DNA of 64,000 nucleotides from JAPOXR01 sp963664715 (lineage in GTDB: Bacteria; Pseudomonadota; Alphaproteobacteria; Rhodobacterales; Rhodobacteraceae). The notes beneath the pieces were generated by a model. It was not told the DNA's origin, searched no databases, and saw only the letters and a program-made list of their open reading frames with translations. Positions 54,227-63,882 of this stretch are shown here, one piece after another. The DNA is taken from the NCBI GenBank assembly GCA_963664715.2, contig CAXXUY010000011.1, positions 1 through 64,000 on the forward strand, read 5' to 3'. How positions within the stretch are numbered: the first letter of the stretch is position 1; every line of letters starts with the position of its first letter. Made by a program: the position numbers and the translations under genes.

Positions 54227-57200
54227 ATGCCTGTCAATAACGATACCGTCAATTCTCTGCTGGATTCCGAAGTGACTAGACCGGTGGATGACGGCCAGTT
54301 TCGACCAGGTTGCCTGTCGCTGGATCTTGAGGTCAGCAAGAAAGACGACCGTATCCGTTGTTTTGGCGCCGTGCGTGGGGATAACGGTCGAGGCCTCTCA
54401 GGCGTTGGAAGTGCAACCGAACTCGCGAAACTCGACGAAATCGCCGAGGGTGCAGAGTTCCTCCTTGGTCACAATCTCATTGAATTCGACATTCCTTACC
54501 TCAAGGCTGCGACGCCGGAACTCGGGCTGTTGAGACTCCCCGTTATCGATACACTGCGTCTCAGCCCGATCGCGTTTCCGAGAAACCCTTATCATAACCT
54601 CGTAAAGCACTATAAGGACGGTAGCCTGAAGCGCACGCAGCGCAATGACCCGTTCCTTGATTCCCGGCTTGCACTGCAAGTATTCAGAGAACAGAGGGCA
54701 GAACTGCAAGGGGCCGCCCCGGACCTTCTAACTGCCTGGCATTGGCTCTGCACACCGGACACGACGGGAATGGATCGGGCATTGGACGCTTTCTTTGCCG
54801 AACTGCGGGGAGAATCCAGGCCGTCAGATCATGATGCCAGGGACGCGATTGCCAATCGACTGGAAGGTGCTGCCTGCAGCGGTTACGGACACGAAGTCGT
54901 AGCGGATGCAGCGAGCCTTGGCTGGCCCCTGGCATACGCGCTCGCCTGGCTCTCTGTTGCTGGCGGCAATTCGGTAATGCCCCCCTGGGTCTTGCATCAG
55001 TTTCCGGAATCAGGCCGGTTGGTCAGCAAGCTCAGGGACAATGCCTGTCCAAGTCCCACCTGTACTTGGTGCCGGGAACGACACGATGCCGGCAAGGAAC
55101 TGAAGCGTTGGTTCGGATTTGACAGTTTTCGCCCACAGCCGGTCGACGACGAAGGGCATCCCCTGCAACAGGCAATCGTGGAAGCAGCGATGGCCGGTAA
55201 GCACGTATTCGGAATACTCCCGACAGGTACGGGCAAGTCGCTGTGCTACCAGATACCGGCGCTGTCACGCTACGACAAGACTGGCAAGTTGACGGTCGCG
55301 ATCTCGCCCCTGGTCGCTTTGATGGCAGACCAGGTCGCGGGACTTGAAAAACAAGGCATCGGTTCTTGCGTTACGATCAACGGACTCTTGTCGATGCCAG
55401 AGCGGTCAGACGCACTTGACCGGGTGCGGCTCGGCGATGCAGCCATACTTCTGATATCACCGGAACAGCTCCGTTCCCAATCCGTGCGCCGGGTCCTTGA
55501 CCAGCGAGAGATCGGTGGCTGGGTGCTGGACGAAGCGCATTGCCTGTCCCGCTGGGGTCATGACTTTCGCCCGGACTACCGATACGTCGGCCGCTTCATC
55601 CGGCAGAAGGCGAACGCTGGACCAGTACCACCGGTATTGTGTCTGACTGCCACGGCCAAGCCTGACGTCGTCGAAGACATCAAGAAGCACTTCAGGGACA
55701 AGCTCGGAGTCGATCTTTCCGTATTTGACGGAGGAACCGAGCGCACCAACCTGGAATTCCAGGTGATCCCGACCACTGGCGGCGAGAAGCTGACCCGCAT
55801 TCACGAGATCCTGTTGTCGCAACTTCCGCAAGATGCACCTGGCGGCGCGATCATCTACTGCGCCACGCGGAGGCAGAGCGAAGAGGTTGCCGAGTTTCTC
55901 CAACTGAAAGAGGTTTCAGCGGCTCATTTTCATGCAGGCCTGTCGCCGGAGATCAAGAAAGACGTCCAGCAGCGATTCGTCGAAGGTGAACTTCGCGCCA
56001 TCGCTGCAACAAACGCCTTTGGCATGGGCATCGATAAACCGGATGTTCGGCTGGTTGTCCACGCTGACATTCCGGGGTCACTGGAGAATTATCTGCAGGA
56101 GGCCGGTCGCGCAGGCCGGGACCGAAAGGCAGCACGCTGTGTTCTGTTGTATTCGCCTGACGACGTCGAACGCCAGTTCGGCATGTCGGCCCGTTCGCGC
56201 CTGACTCGCGCGGAGATCCACGGAATCTTGCGGGCACTACGCAATCTGGACCGAAACAAGCGTTATGACCACGAAGTCGTGGCCACAACCGGAGAAATCC
56301 TCAACGAGGATGAGGAAAGGGCCTTTGAGCGCGACACTGCGACCGACGATACACGCGTACGGATCGCAGTCGCGTGGCTGGAGGAAGCACAACTCCTGAC
56401 GCGCGAAGAAAACGTCGTCCAGGTATTTCCATCTTCACTGTTGGTCTATTCGATCGAAGAGGCAGACCGGTTGCTCTCTACAGCAAGCATCACTCAAGAA
56501 TACCGTTCGCAGTTGCTGCAGATTGCACGACGGCTGATCGAGTCGGAGTCGGATGAAGGCATCTCCACAGACGAATTGATGGAGGCGACCAGACTTGATC
56601 CGGCATCCATGCGGACTGCACTCTACGACCTGGAACGCTTCGGGATCGCATCCAACGAGACTGAAATGACCGCATTCGTCCATGTTGGCGTGCAGCATAG
56701 TTCCATGCGTCGTCTGGACGAGGCAGCAGAACTGGAACAGGCCCTGATCGATTACATGCGCGAAGCGGCGCCGGATCTGGGCAAGGGAGATACGTCTTCC
56801 CTGCATTTGCGAATTGCATCCCAGGTGCTGCGGGACAATGACCTGCCTGACCCGCTCCCGGAACGCCTCTGGCGCATCGTGCGCGGGATAGCCTATGACG
56901 GCCGCGGCGAAGATGGAGCTGGCGGAAGCCTTTCGGTACGAAAGCAGGATGCAGAGACCGTACGCATATCCTTGAGGCGAGAATGGACCCTGCTTGGAGA
57001 CATCGCAAACCGCCGGCGTGAAGGCGCGCGCCGTCTGCTTGAGCACCTCATAAGTTGCCTGCCCTCGGGCAGCCGTGGAATGGATCAATTGGCCGAAACC
57101 ACAATCGGCAGATTGCTGGAAGCAATCGAAACGGATTTGATTCTCAAGCACACTGTCAAGGACACGTCAAAACTGCTGGATCGTGCACTGCTGTGGCTGC

Positions 57201-59407
57201 ATGAACTGGATATCATTCGGCTCAATAGGGGAATGGCAGTCTTTCGGCCGGCAATGAAAATCCGGCTGGAGCACGTTGAGCGGCGCGGCTTTGCCAAAGC
57301 TGACTTCAAGCCCCTGGAACTTCATTACGAGAACCAGGTTCTCCAGATCCATGTGATGGAGGAGTTCGCGAAGCGCGGTCTGTCCACCATTACAGACGCA
57401 ATCCGCCTTGCCGTCGACTACTTTGCGCTCGGGCAGGAGGAGTTCCTTGTCCGCTGGCTCCCGGGTCGGGACAGGGATATTCACCGCCAGACCACACCCA
57501 AATCCTGGGAAGCCATTGTCGGAAGCCTCGGGAACCCGGTCCAGCAGAGGATCGTCGCCGATGACCGCGAGCAGACCAATGTGCTGGTACTCGCCGGTCC
57601 GGGCTCAGGCAAGACGCGCGTGCTGGTTCACCGGATTGCGTACCTCATTCGTGCAAGAAGGGAGAACCCGAGGAGCATTCTGGCGCTGGCATATAACCGC
57701 CACGCCGCAGTCGACATCCGTCGCCGTCTTGACGAGTTGATCGGCAAGGATGCCAGAGGCGTCACGGTTCTCACCTGCCATGCCCTGGCGATGCGCCTGG
57801 CCGGAGCGAGTTTCAGGGGGCAGGCCGAGAGTCCTGATGACGATCAGTTCGACGAGATCATCCGTCAAGCGGTCGCACTGCTTCGCGGTGAGCATGTGCC
57901 GAAGGAGGAAGCCGACGAACAACGCGAACGTCTGCTCGCCGGGTTTCGCTGGATCCTCGTGGACGAGTACCAGGACATCGGCGCGGATCAGTATGAGTTG
58001 ATTTCTGCTCTGGCCGGACGAACGCGTGCAGAAGACGATGGCCGGCTTACCCTGTTCGCGGTCGGGGATGACGATCAGAACATCTACTCATTCAACGGCA
58101 CATCGGTCGAGTTCATCCGCCGGTTTGAAGCGGACTACAGTTCGAAGCCGCAATACCTGACTGCGAATTACCGTTCAACGGCCCACATCATCGAAGCTGC
58201 CAATGCCGTCATTGAGCCTGCCCAGGAACGAATGAAGTCCGGGCATCCCATCCGTATCAACAGGGTACGGAGGGATGATCCACCTGGCGGTCGATGGGAA
58301 TCTCTGGACCCTGTCGCTTGCGGAAGCGTCCAGGTTCTTCCGGCAGGTCGTGACCCCGTTGCCCAGGCTCGGCGCGTGATGGCAGAGTTACACCGACTTG
58401 CGGAACTTGAACCCGGCTGGGACTGGTCACGTTGTGCAGTGATTGCGCGGGAGTGGGAGTACCTGGTTCCTGTCCGCGCGATCTGCGAACTGCAAGGTGT
58501 CCCCTCACAGTTGGGGAATGAGGATATCCCGAGTTTCTGGCGATTGCGCGAAACAGGCTCTTTGGTCAATTGGATACGTGGCAGGAAACCCCGTTTCGTC
58601 GACGGAAAGGCCCTCGAAAGTTGGTTGGCATCCCGGCCTATCGATCCCTGGCATGACCTGTTGCGCCAGGCAGTGGATGAGCTTTTGGTGGAGACTGCGG
58701 GAAGTGAAATTCCGACAGATCACCTGCTGGAGTGGTTGGCTGAATGGGGTCGCGACATTCGCAGGCGTCAGCAAGGACTGTTGCTGCTCAGCGCGCACCG
58801 GGCAAAGGGATTGGAATTCGATCATGTGGCGGTTTTGGACGGCGGTTGGAACCAGCGCAGCCGATGTGAAGACATCGATGAAGCTCGCCGCTTGTACTAT
58901 GTGGCTATGACCCGCGCCGGGCAGACGCTGACGCTTGCGCAGATGCACGGCAACCACTCGTTCCTCAAGTCACTCAACATGTGCCGATCTGTAATTCGTC
59001 GTCAGCAGGCAGATTTTCCGGCCGGGCCTGCTGAACTGCTCAGTCGTCATGTCAGGGTCGGCCTGAAGGATGTCGACCTGGGATATGCCGGGCGGCTGAA
59101 ACCCGGCCATCGGGCACACCGTGCCATTGCGGCCCTGGCACCCGGCTCGCCGCTCAAGGCCCGTATCTCGAAAGGTAACAAATGGGAACTGACTGACAAG
59201 GACGGCATGGTCGTCGGGAGACTTGCTGGGAGTTTCAAACCGCCGAAGGATACTCGATGCCGGGCAGCAGAGGTTTTTGCCATCGTCAGGTGGGACAGAG
59301 ATTCGTCAGATCAGAAGTATCATGACAGCATCAGAACCGAGACCTGGGAAGTCGTCGTGCCGGAACTCGTTTTCGAAACCCTTGATCATCAGGACCAAGC
59401 GAGTTGA
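54227..59407 (+). CDS. Exonuclease-RecQ-UvrD fusion helicase
   Basis: A 1726-residue protein with three enzymes in one chain. (1) Residues about 25-200: DEDD exonuclease fold with D33-L-E35 in LSLDLE, LLGHNLIEFDIPYL (D88) and RNDPFLDSRLAL (D145). (2) Residues about 300-800: RecQ helicase with Walker A PTGTGKS (K337), DEAH at 435-438, IIYCATRRQSEEVAEF and GRAGRDRK near 627. (3) Residues about 1110-1620: UvrD/Rep-type helicase with Walker A GPGSGKT (K1129), VDEYQDIGADQ (D1246-E1247), VGDDDQNIYSFNG and LSAHRAKGLEFDHV. A ~100-residue C-terminal domain follows. Combining two 3'-5' helicases and a nuclease suggests DNA repair or invader-DNA degradation. ATG 54227 follows a TTG. The last ~1.1 kb is repeated downstream. 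Confidence 0.9.
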   Translation: MPVNNDTVNSLLDSEVTRPVDDGQFRPGCLSLDLEVSKKDDRIRCFGAVRGDNGRGLSGVGSATELAKLDEIAEGAEFLLGHNLIEFDIPYLKAATPELGLLRLPVIDTLRLSPIAFPRNPYHNLVKHYKDGSLKRTQRNDPFLDSRLALQVFREQRAELQGAAPDLLTAWHWLCTPDTTGMDRALDAFFAELRGESRPSDHDARDAIANRLEGAACSGYGHEVVADAASLGWPLAYALAWLSVAGGNSVMPPWVLHQFPESGRLVSKLRDNACPSPTCTWCRERHDAGKELKRWFGFDSFRPQPVDDEGHPLQQAIVEAAMAGKHVFGILPTGTGKSLCYQIPALSRYDKTGKLTVAISPLVALMADQVAGLEKQGIGSCVTINGLLSMPERSDALDRVRLGDAAILLISPEQLRSQSVRRVLDQREIGGWVLDEAHCLSRWGHDFRPDYRYVGRFIRQKANAGPVPPVLCLTATAKPDVVEDIKKHFRDKLGVDLSVFDGGTERTNLEFQVIPTTGGEKLTRIHEILLSQLPQDAPGGAIIYCATRRQSEEVAEFLQLKEVSAAHFHAGLSPEIKKDVQQRFVEGELRAIAATNAFGMGIDKPDVRLVVHADIPGSLENYLQEAGRAGRDRKAARCVLLYSPDDVERQFGMSARSRLTRAEIHGILRALRNLDRNKRYDHEVVATTGEILNEDEERAFERDTATDDTRVRIAVAWLEEAQLLTREENVVQVFPSSLLVYSIEEADRLLSTASITQEYRSQLLQIARRLIESESDEGISTDELMEATRLDPASMRTALYDLERFGIASNETEMTAFVHVGVQHSSMRRLDEAAELEQALIDYMREAAPDLGKGDTSSLHLRIASQVLRDNDLPDPLPERLWRIVRGIAYDGRGEDGAGGSLSVRKQDAETVRISLRREWTLLGDIANRRREGARRLLEHLISCLPSGSRGMDQLAETTIGRLLEAIETDLILKHTVKDTSKLLDRALLWLHELDIIRLNRGMAVFRPAMKIRLEHVERRGFAKADFKPLELHYENQVLQIHVMEEFAKRGLSTITDAIRLAVDYFALGQEEFLVRWLPGRDRDIHRQTTPKSWEAIVGSLGNPVQQRIVADDREQTNVLVLAGPGSGKTRVLVHRIAYLIRARRENPRSILALAYNRHAAVDIRRRLDELIGKDARGVTVLTCHALAMRLAGASFRGQAESPDDDQFDEIIRQAVALLRGEHVPKEEADEQRERLLAGFRWILVDEYQDIGADQYELISALAGRTRAEDDGRLTLFAVGDDDQNIYSFNGTSVEFIRRFEADYSSKPQYLTANYRSTAHIIEAANAVIEPAQERMKSGHPIRINRVRRDDPPGGRWESLDPVACGSVQVLPAGRDPVAQARRVMAELHRLAELEPGWDWSRCAVIAREWEYLVPVRAICELQGVPSQLGNEDIPSFWRLRETGSLVNWIRGRKPRFVDGKALESWLASRPIDPWHDLLRQAVDELLVETAGSEIPTDHLLEWLAEWGRDIRRRQQGLLLLSAHRAKGLEFDHVAVLDGGWNQRSRCEDIDEARRLYYVAMTRAGQTLTLAQMHGNHSFLKSLNMCRSVIRRQQADFPAGPAELLSRHVRVGLKDVDLGYAGRLKPGHRAHRAIAALAPGSPLKARISKGNKWELTDKDGMVVGRLAGSFKPPKDTRCRAAEVFAIVRWDRDSSDQKYHDSIRTETWEVVVPELVFETLDHQDQAS

Positions 59408-59523
59408 CCGCTCGACCAATTAACGGCAGTTTGAATTCGGTCCACCGTAAACTGCCAGAGAGGTCACGCAGTTGGTGCCGGTTGGCAGAATAGAGTTGTG
59501 ACCTCCACAAAGCAGGACGGTCA
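58322..59523 (+). repeat. Direct repeat, copy 1 (helicase 3' end)
   Basis: About 1.2 kb that recurs at 60938-62139 in the same direction, offset 2616 bases. It covers the last ~360 codons of the helicase and about 115 bases after its stop. Differences lie almost all in the first 375 bases. Confidence 0.9.
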
Positions 59524-59828
59524 AATCGTATCGGCCCTTCATCAAACTTCCAAAATCTGGGCACTTGCATCACAAACATGACCGACAAGGAATCACCACT
59601 ACGAGTAGAGACTCCAACTGCCCCAAAAGACCACCAAACTCACATCTTCTGATCAATCTGCAAAATGTCTGCTCGTTAGCGGCGGAATATTGCAGTTTTC
59701 TGCATTGTCGGTGAACCATTTGCGAGGATGTGTTCGATCCTACACTCACAGGTGAACGTGACATGAGTTTTGCTTGCATTCCTTCACCTTACATGTGACT
59801 AGGCGCCTTCGACTAAGGAGTAATCGCA
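59408..59828. other. Gap after the helicase
   Basis: The first 115 bases belong to the direct repeat. The rest becomes visibly AT-richer and should contain the promoter of the lipoprotein genes. TAAGGAG lies before the first of them (59814-59820). Confidence 0.5.
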
Positions 59829-60236
59829 GTGTTCCAATCCATGTTGGCAAAATGTCTAGTGATAGTATTGTCATTTGCGCTTCTTGGCTGCGTTCCTTCG
59901 ACACAGCCAATAACAGAGCGCAACTCAGACTTAACGCACGGAAATGTACAACTTAATCTTGAAGTAGGTAAAACGACTAAGTCTCAAGTACTTGAGGCAT
60001 TTGGTTCTCCAAATATTACAACCAGAGACGGTGGTGGTCGCGAAGTCTGGACATATCAAAGAAGTGCACAAGTTTCCCAATCCTCTTCTCAGTCTGGTTT
60101 TGCAACCATCTTGTTAGCGGGACAATCCACTACAAGTTCTGGGTTTGAAACATCTTCGAGAATGATAACTTTGATAATCAAGTTTGACAACGATGATGTA
60201 GTCGTGGACTTTAGAAGTAGGGCGTCGGAGTTTTAG
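59829..60236 (+). CDS. SmpA/OmlA(BamE)-like lipoprotein
   Basis: A 135-residue lipoprotein: signal peptide with lipobox LLGC (Cys about residue 20), then a BamE/SmpA-like segment LEVGKTTKSQVLEAFGSPNI followed by REVWTYQRSAQ. Such domains are small outer-membrane-associated folds. Codon use and base composition are AT-richer than almost all neighbours, which points to recent arrival. It is followed 11 bp later by another lipoprotein gene, so the two form an operon. It is probably not the housekeeping BamE. Confidence 0.82.
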   Translation: MFQSMLAKCLVIVLSFALLGCVPSTQPITERNSDLTHGNVQLNLEVGKTTKSQVLEAFGSPNITTRDGGGREVWTYQRSAQVSQSSSQSGFATILLAGQSTTSSGFETSSRMITLIIKFDNDDVVVDFRSRASEF

Positions 60237-60247
60237 GAGACAAAATT

Positions 60248-60721
60248 ATGTTACGTGTATTGCTGCTACAGCTTGTATTTGTTTTGTTGCTGGTTTCGGG
60301 ATGTGTTGAGAGTCCGCCAGTCACAATGACTCCATTGGAGATCCAGAGTGTACAGACCAGAGAATATGAAGAAAGCAAGGAAGTTGTATTTCCAAGTGTT
60401 GTCTCAGTCTTTCAGGATTTAGGGTATTCAATTACCAGCGCGGACAAATACACTGGGCTGATTGCCGCTGAAAGCGCGGCAAGGAGTGATGCTGCAACAC
60501 AATTTTGGCTCGGAATGACCGATGTTTCTCAGACAAAGGCAACAGGATTTGTTGAGACTATTGGCAACTTCACAAGGATAAGACTTAATTTTGTGGAGGT
60601 AAGGCAAACTTCCTCTGGATATGGTCAACAAGACCGACAAGACACACCGATACTCGATGCAGAAATCTATCAGAGTGCATTTGAGAAGATTGAGACCGCG
60701 ATTTTCATTCGCTCAAATTGA
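60248..60721 (+). CDS. Putative lipoprotein, partner of the BamE-like protein
   Basis: A 157-residue protein with a lipoprotein signal (LLLVSGC, Cys about 19). The mature part reads EIQSVQTREYEESKEVVFPS, VVSVFQDLGYSITSADKYTG and, later, NFVEVRQTSSGYGQ and DAEIYQSAFEKIETAIFIR. I recall similar uncharacterised lipoproteins from diverse proteobacteria, but no function. AGGAGA lies directly after the previous stop. Base composition is AT-rich, as in its partner. Both lie between the two copies of the helicase repeat. Confidence 0.75.
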   Translation: MLRVLLLQLVFVLLLVSGCVESPPVTMTPLEIQSVQTREYEESKEVVFPSVVSVFQDLGYSITSADKYTGLIAAESAARSDAATQFWLGMTDVSQTKATGFVETIGNFTRIRLNFVEVRQTSSGYGQQDRQDTPILDAEIYQSAFEKIETAIFIRSN

Positions 60722-60937
60722 TAAATTGTGCTGCAGCCAACATTTGGGGAAGCGGGGGTTCCCAATAACGGTGATGCATTTCCAATGGTAACCCACATGA
60801 CTCTTGTTAATCTGGTGTGTGCGTGGCAGCATAGGCCACTGACCGTTTAACTGCGGTGAAAGGCTCCGCAACAGCCGCTACGTGATGCGTCGGGCCAAGG
60901 ACTTGACAACTGTGGTCAGTGCGCAAGTCGGTAGTAT
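60722..60937. other. Spacer between lipoprotein gene and repeat copy 2
   Basis: About 215 bases, no gene seen. Confidence 0.4.
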
Positions 60938-62023
60938 GGAAGTGTTTAGGTTCTTCCGGCAGGTCGTGACCCCGTTGCCCAGGCTCGGCACGTGATGGCA
61001 GAGTTACACCGACTTGCGGAACTTGAACCCGGCTGGGACTGGTCACGTTGTGCAGTGATTGCGCGGGAGTGGGAGTACCTGATTCCTGTCCGCGCGATCT
61101 GCGAACTGCAAGGTATCCCCTCACAGTTGGGGAATGAGGATATCCCGAGTTTCTGGCGATTGCGCGAAACAGGCTCTTTGGTCAAATGGATACGTGGCAG
61201 GAAACCCCGTATCGTCGACGGAAAGGCCCTCGAAAGTTGGTTGGCATCCCGGCCAATTGATCCCTGGCATGACCTGTTGCGTCAGGCAGTGGATGAGCTC
61301 TTGATGGAAACTGCGGGAAGTGAAATTCCGACAGATCACCTGCTGGAGTGGTTGGCTGAATGGGGTCGCGACATTCGCAGGCGTCAGCAAGGACTGTTGC
61401 TGCTCAGCGCGCACCGGGCAAAGGGATTGGAATTCGATCATGTGGCGGTTTTGGACGGCGGTTGGAACCAGCGCAGCCGATGTGAAGACATCGATGAAGC
61501 TCGCCGCTTGTACTATGTGGCTATGACCCGCGCCGGGCAGACGCTGACGCTTGCGCAGATGCACGGCAACCACTCGTTCCTCAAGTCACTCAACATGTGC
61601 CGATCTGTAATTCGTCGTCAGCAGGCAGATTTTCCGGCCGGGCCTGCTGAACTGCTCAGTCGTCATGTCAGGGTCGGCCTGAAGGATGTCGACCTGGGAT
61701 ATGCCGGGCGGCTGAAACCCGGCCATCGGGCACACCGTGCCATTGCGGCCCTGGCACCCGGCTCGCCGCTCAAGGCCCGTATCTCGAAAGGTAACAAATG
61801 GGAACTGACTGACAAGGACGGCATGGTCGTCGGGAGACTTGCTGGGAGTTTCAAACCGCCGAAGGATACTCGATGCCGGGCAGCAGAGGTTTTTGCCATC
61901 GTCAGGTGGGACAGAGATTCGTCAGATCAGAAGTATCATGACAGCATCAGAACCGAGACCTGGGAAGTCGTCGTGCCGGAACTCGTTTTCGAAACCCTTG
62001 ATCATCAGGACCAAGCGAGTTGA
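60938..62023 (+). pseudogene. 5'-truncated copy of the helicase gene
   Basis: Encodes the last ~343 residues of the fusion helicase in an open frame (possible start GTG 60992 or ATG 60995) with substitutions such as V to I, N to K, F to I and V to M compared with copy 1. It has motifs VI of the UvrD part (SAHRAKGLEFDHVAV, YYVAMTRAGQTLTLA) and the C-terminal domain but lacks all ATP-binding motifs. It could not be a helicase. Whether it is expressed as a fragment is unknown. Confidence 0.85.
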
Positions 62024-62139
62024 CCGCTCGACCAATTAACGGCAGTTTGAATTCGGTCCACCGTAAACTGCCAGAGAGGTCACGCAGTTGGTGCCGGTTG
62101 GCAGAATAGAGTTGTGACCTCCACGAAGCAGGACGGTCA
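60938..62139 (+). repeat. Direct repeat, copy 2
   Basis: Second copy of 58322-59523. The first 375 bases differ from copy 1 at about eleven places plus a few at the very edge; the following ~800 bases appear identical until one difference near the end. Confidence 0.9.
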
Positions 62140-63090
62140 ACTCACCATCAGTGTTGCCTGAAATCCGACATTCTGTTCCACGAATACGGGTGATGATCCC
62201 TTTCGTACCGGTAGGGAGGAACACTTTCGCAAGGTGCATGCGTCAAAAACCTTCCAGCCGCTGGGCAACGTTCTGGGCGGAGCTTGCATATCTGTCACTT
62301 GACAACAGATTTGTTGGCAACAGATTTGTTGGGAGTAGTGATCGTGCGAATGGGCAGAAGCATCCGGGCTGAAGGCGATTGCGTTTTCAACTGCCAATTC
62401 GAACCTGAAGTGATGATATGGAATGACCTCTCAATCCGGGGAACTCATTGCGTTGTCACCCTCCTGTCAGTTCAGAGGGAACGGGACGCGTTTTGTGCGA
62501 CGGTGGATCGCGCTGAAATCCACAGTCCGGTCACTTACTGAAAGCCATATCCTGCCAGTGACAGAGACGATATCTCGACACCTGCCACTTCTGTTTCTGG
62601 CAATCACCTCTTGCCGGAATTCTCAAGTGCCTTACGGGCTACTCCGAGCCGCGCTGGTGAGCAACTGACCGAAATCAAACATGGATAGATTCATAGTCGC
62701 CGAAGGCGTCATTTTGTTCAACTAAGCAATTTCGCAAACAAATTCGCCAAACTGGAACATGTCAACTTTAGTGGCCTTTGATCATCGGCTAGGAATCCGA
62801 CACGGTCATCAACAACTTGTCGATGCCTCACGGATGGCAGCCCATCGCGACTGTCATTGAGCAGCCTATATTCCGTACGGCACCTGTCTGCACGGCAGAC
62901 GCTTCAAGAGTTCCGCTTCCTCCGATGAACATTGATGTCCATCAGCAGTTCTGTTTGAACGCTCGAGAATCCGTCAAAGCTTCGATAGAAAACCAGCAAG
63001 AGAGGATGCCTGGCAAATCTTTGGCAACAAAAGGCGTAAGCAAAGGAAATCCGACGTGTCAATCACGGCGAACTACAAGGTTTGCTGAAT
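62140..63090. other. Gap between repeat copy 2 and the GST gene
   Basis: About 950 bases without a recognisable gene; it contains the tandem repeat at 62303-62332. Many short frames but none protein-like. Confidence 0.45.
62303..62332. repeat. Tandem 15-bp palindromic repeat
   Basis: CAACAGATTTGTTGG occurs twice head to tail. Each unit contains the inverted repeat CAACA/TGTTG. Could be a protein-binding site or simple slippage product. Confidence 0.7.
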
Positions 63091-63882
63091 TCAAGAACGA
63101 ATCCACAACCTTTCTAGTTCTGGCCAAGCCGCGGACCCGCCTTTGCGATAGGCTTCGATCGCACCGGCTGGAATATGGCTCGCAATCCCGGTTTCGTAAC
63201 TCGGCCGCGCGCGCATGCTGGCGAGCCAGTCGCCGAGAGCCGGGTATTTCGGCATCCACAGGCCGTCGAAGCCAAGGTGGTCAAGCCGGTCCAGGTAGGC
63301 AATGAGTGCGATGTCGACGATGCCAAATTCGCTGCCGCTGACCCAGCGTCCATCCTTCAATGCCGCAGCCATGTCTTCAAAAGTACGGCGGAGGCACATC
63401 AGGGCCTGACCAAGATAGGGTGAGGCCAGGCCGTTGTCGAACAGGTCATGCCTCTTCTTCCTCATGACCGGGTCGGGCATTTTCGCCAGGCTTGCAGCAA
63501 TTTGCTCCTCGCTCTTCTCAGCCAGGATCTTGCGCCGCATGGCGGTAGAGAATGTCAGTGTGTTTATGGCAGCATGTACAGCGACCGTCCGCAACAGCCA
63601 GTGTCTGGCTGCAGTTTCCTCTCCAGTATCTGCAGGCATCAGTTTCCGGCCATTGTATTCCCTGTCGAGATATTCGAGGATCAAGCTCGACTCTACAATC
63701 ACCAAGCCTTTGTCGTTGAGCGTTGGCACAACCGCATCCGGGTTGAGCGCCATGTAGTCCGGGTCAAACTGGTCACCCTTCTGAAGGTCAAGCGTGACGC
63801 TGTCATATTCCAGTTCCAATTCGGCCATGCCCACCCGAACTTTTTGCGAACAAACGCTAGTCGCAGCATGATAGAGCTTCAT
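63091..63882 (-). CDS. Glutathione S-transferase family protein
   Basis: A 263-residue protein with an N-terminal thioredoxin-like domain (MKLYHAATSVCSQKVRVGMA; catalytic Ser or Cys in TSVCSQ), the cis-proline and glutathione-binding segment VVPTLNDKGLVIVESSLILE, and a helical C-terminal domain ending SIPAGAIEAYRKGG-like. The C-terminal domain has a longer loop (residues about 105-145) than small GSTs. It conjugates or reduces with glutathione in the cytoplasm; the physiological substrate is unknown. The gene is solitary, with about 118 bases of upstream sequence in the window. Confidence 0.9.
   Translation of the reverse strand: MKLYHAATSVCSQKVRVGMAELELEYDSVTLDLQKGDQFDPDYMALNPDAVVPTLNDKGLVIVESSLILEYLDREYNGRKLMPADTGEETAARHWLLRTVAVHAAINTLTFSTAMRRKILAEKSEEQIAASLAKMPDPVMRKKRHDLFDNGLASPYLGQALMCLRRTFEDMAAALKDGRWVSGSEFGIVDIALIAYLDRLDHLGFDGLWMPKYPALGDWLASMRARPSYETGIASHIPAGAIEAYRKGGSAAWPELERLWIRS

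Noticed and set aside
60992..62023. Treating the 343-codon frame as an independent helicase gene
   Set aside because: It is a copy of the helicase C-terminus without ATP-binding motifs; better described as a truncated duplicate.
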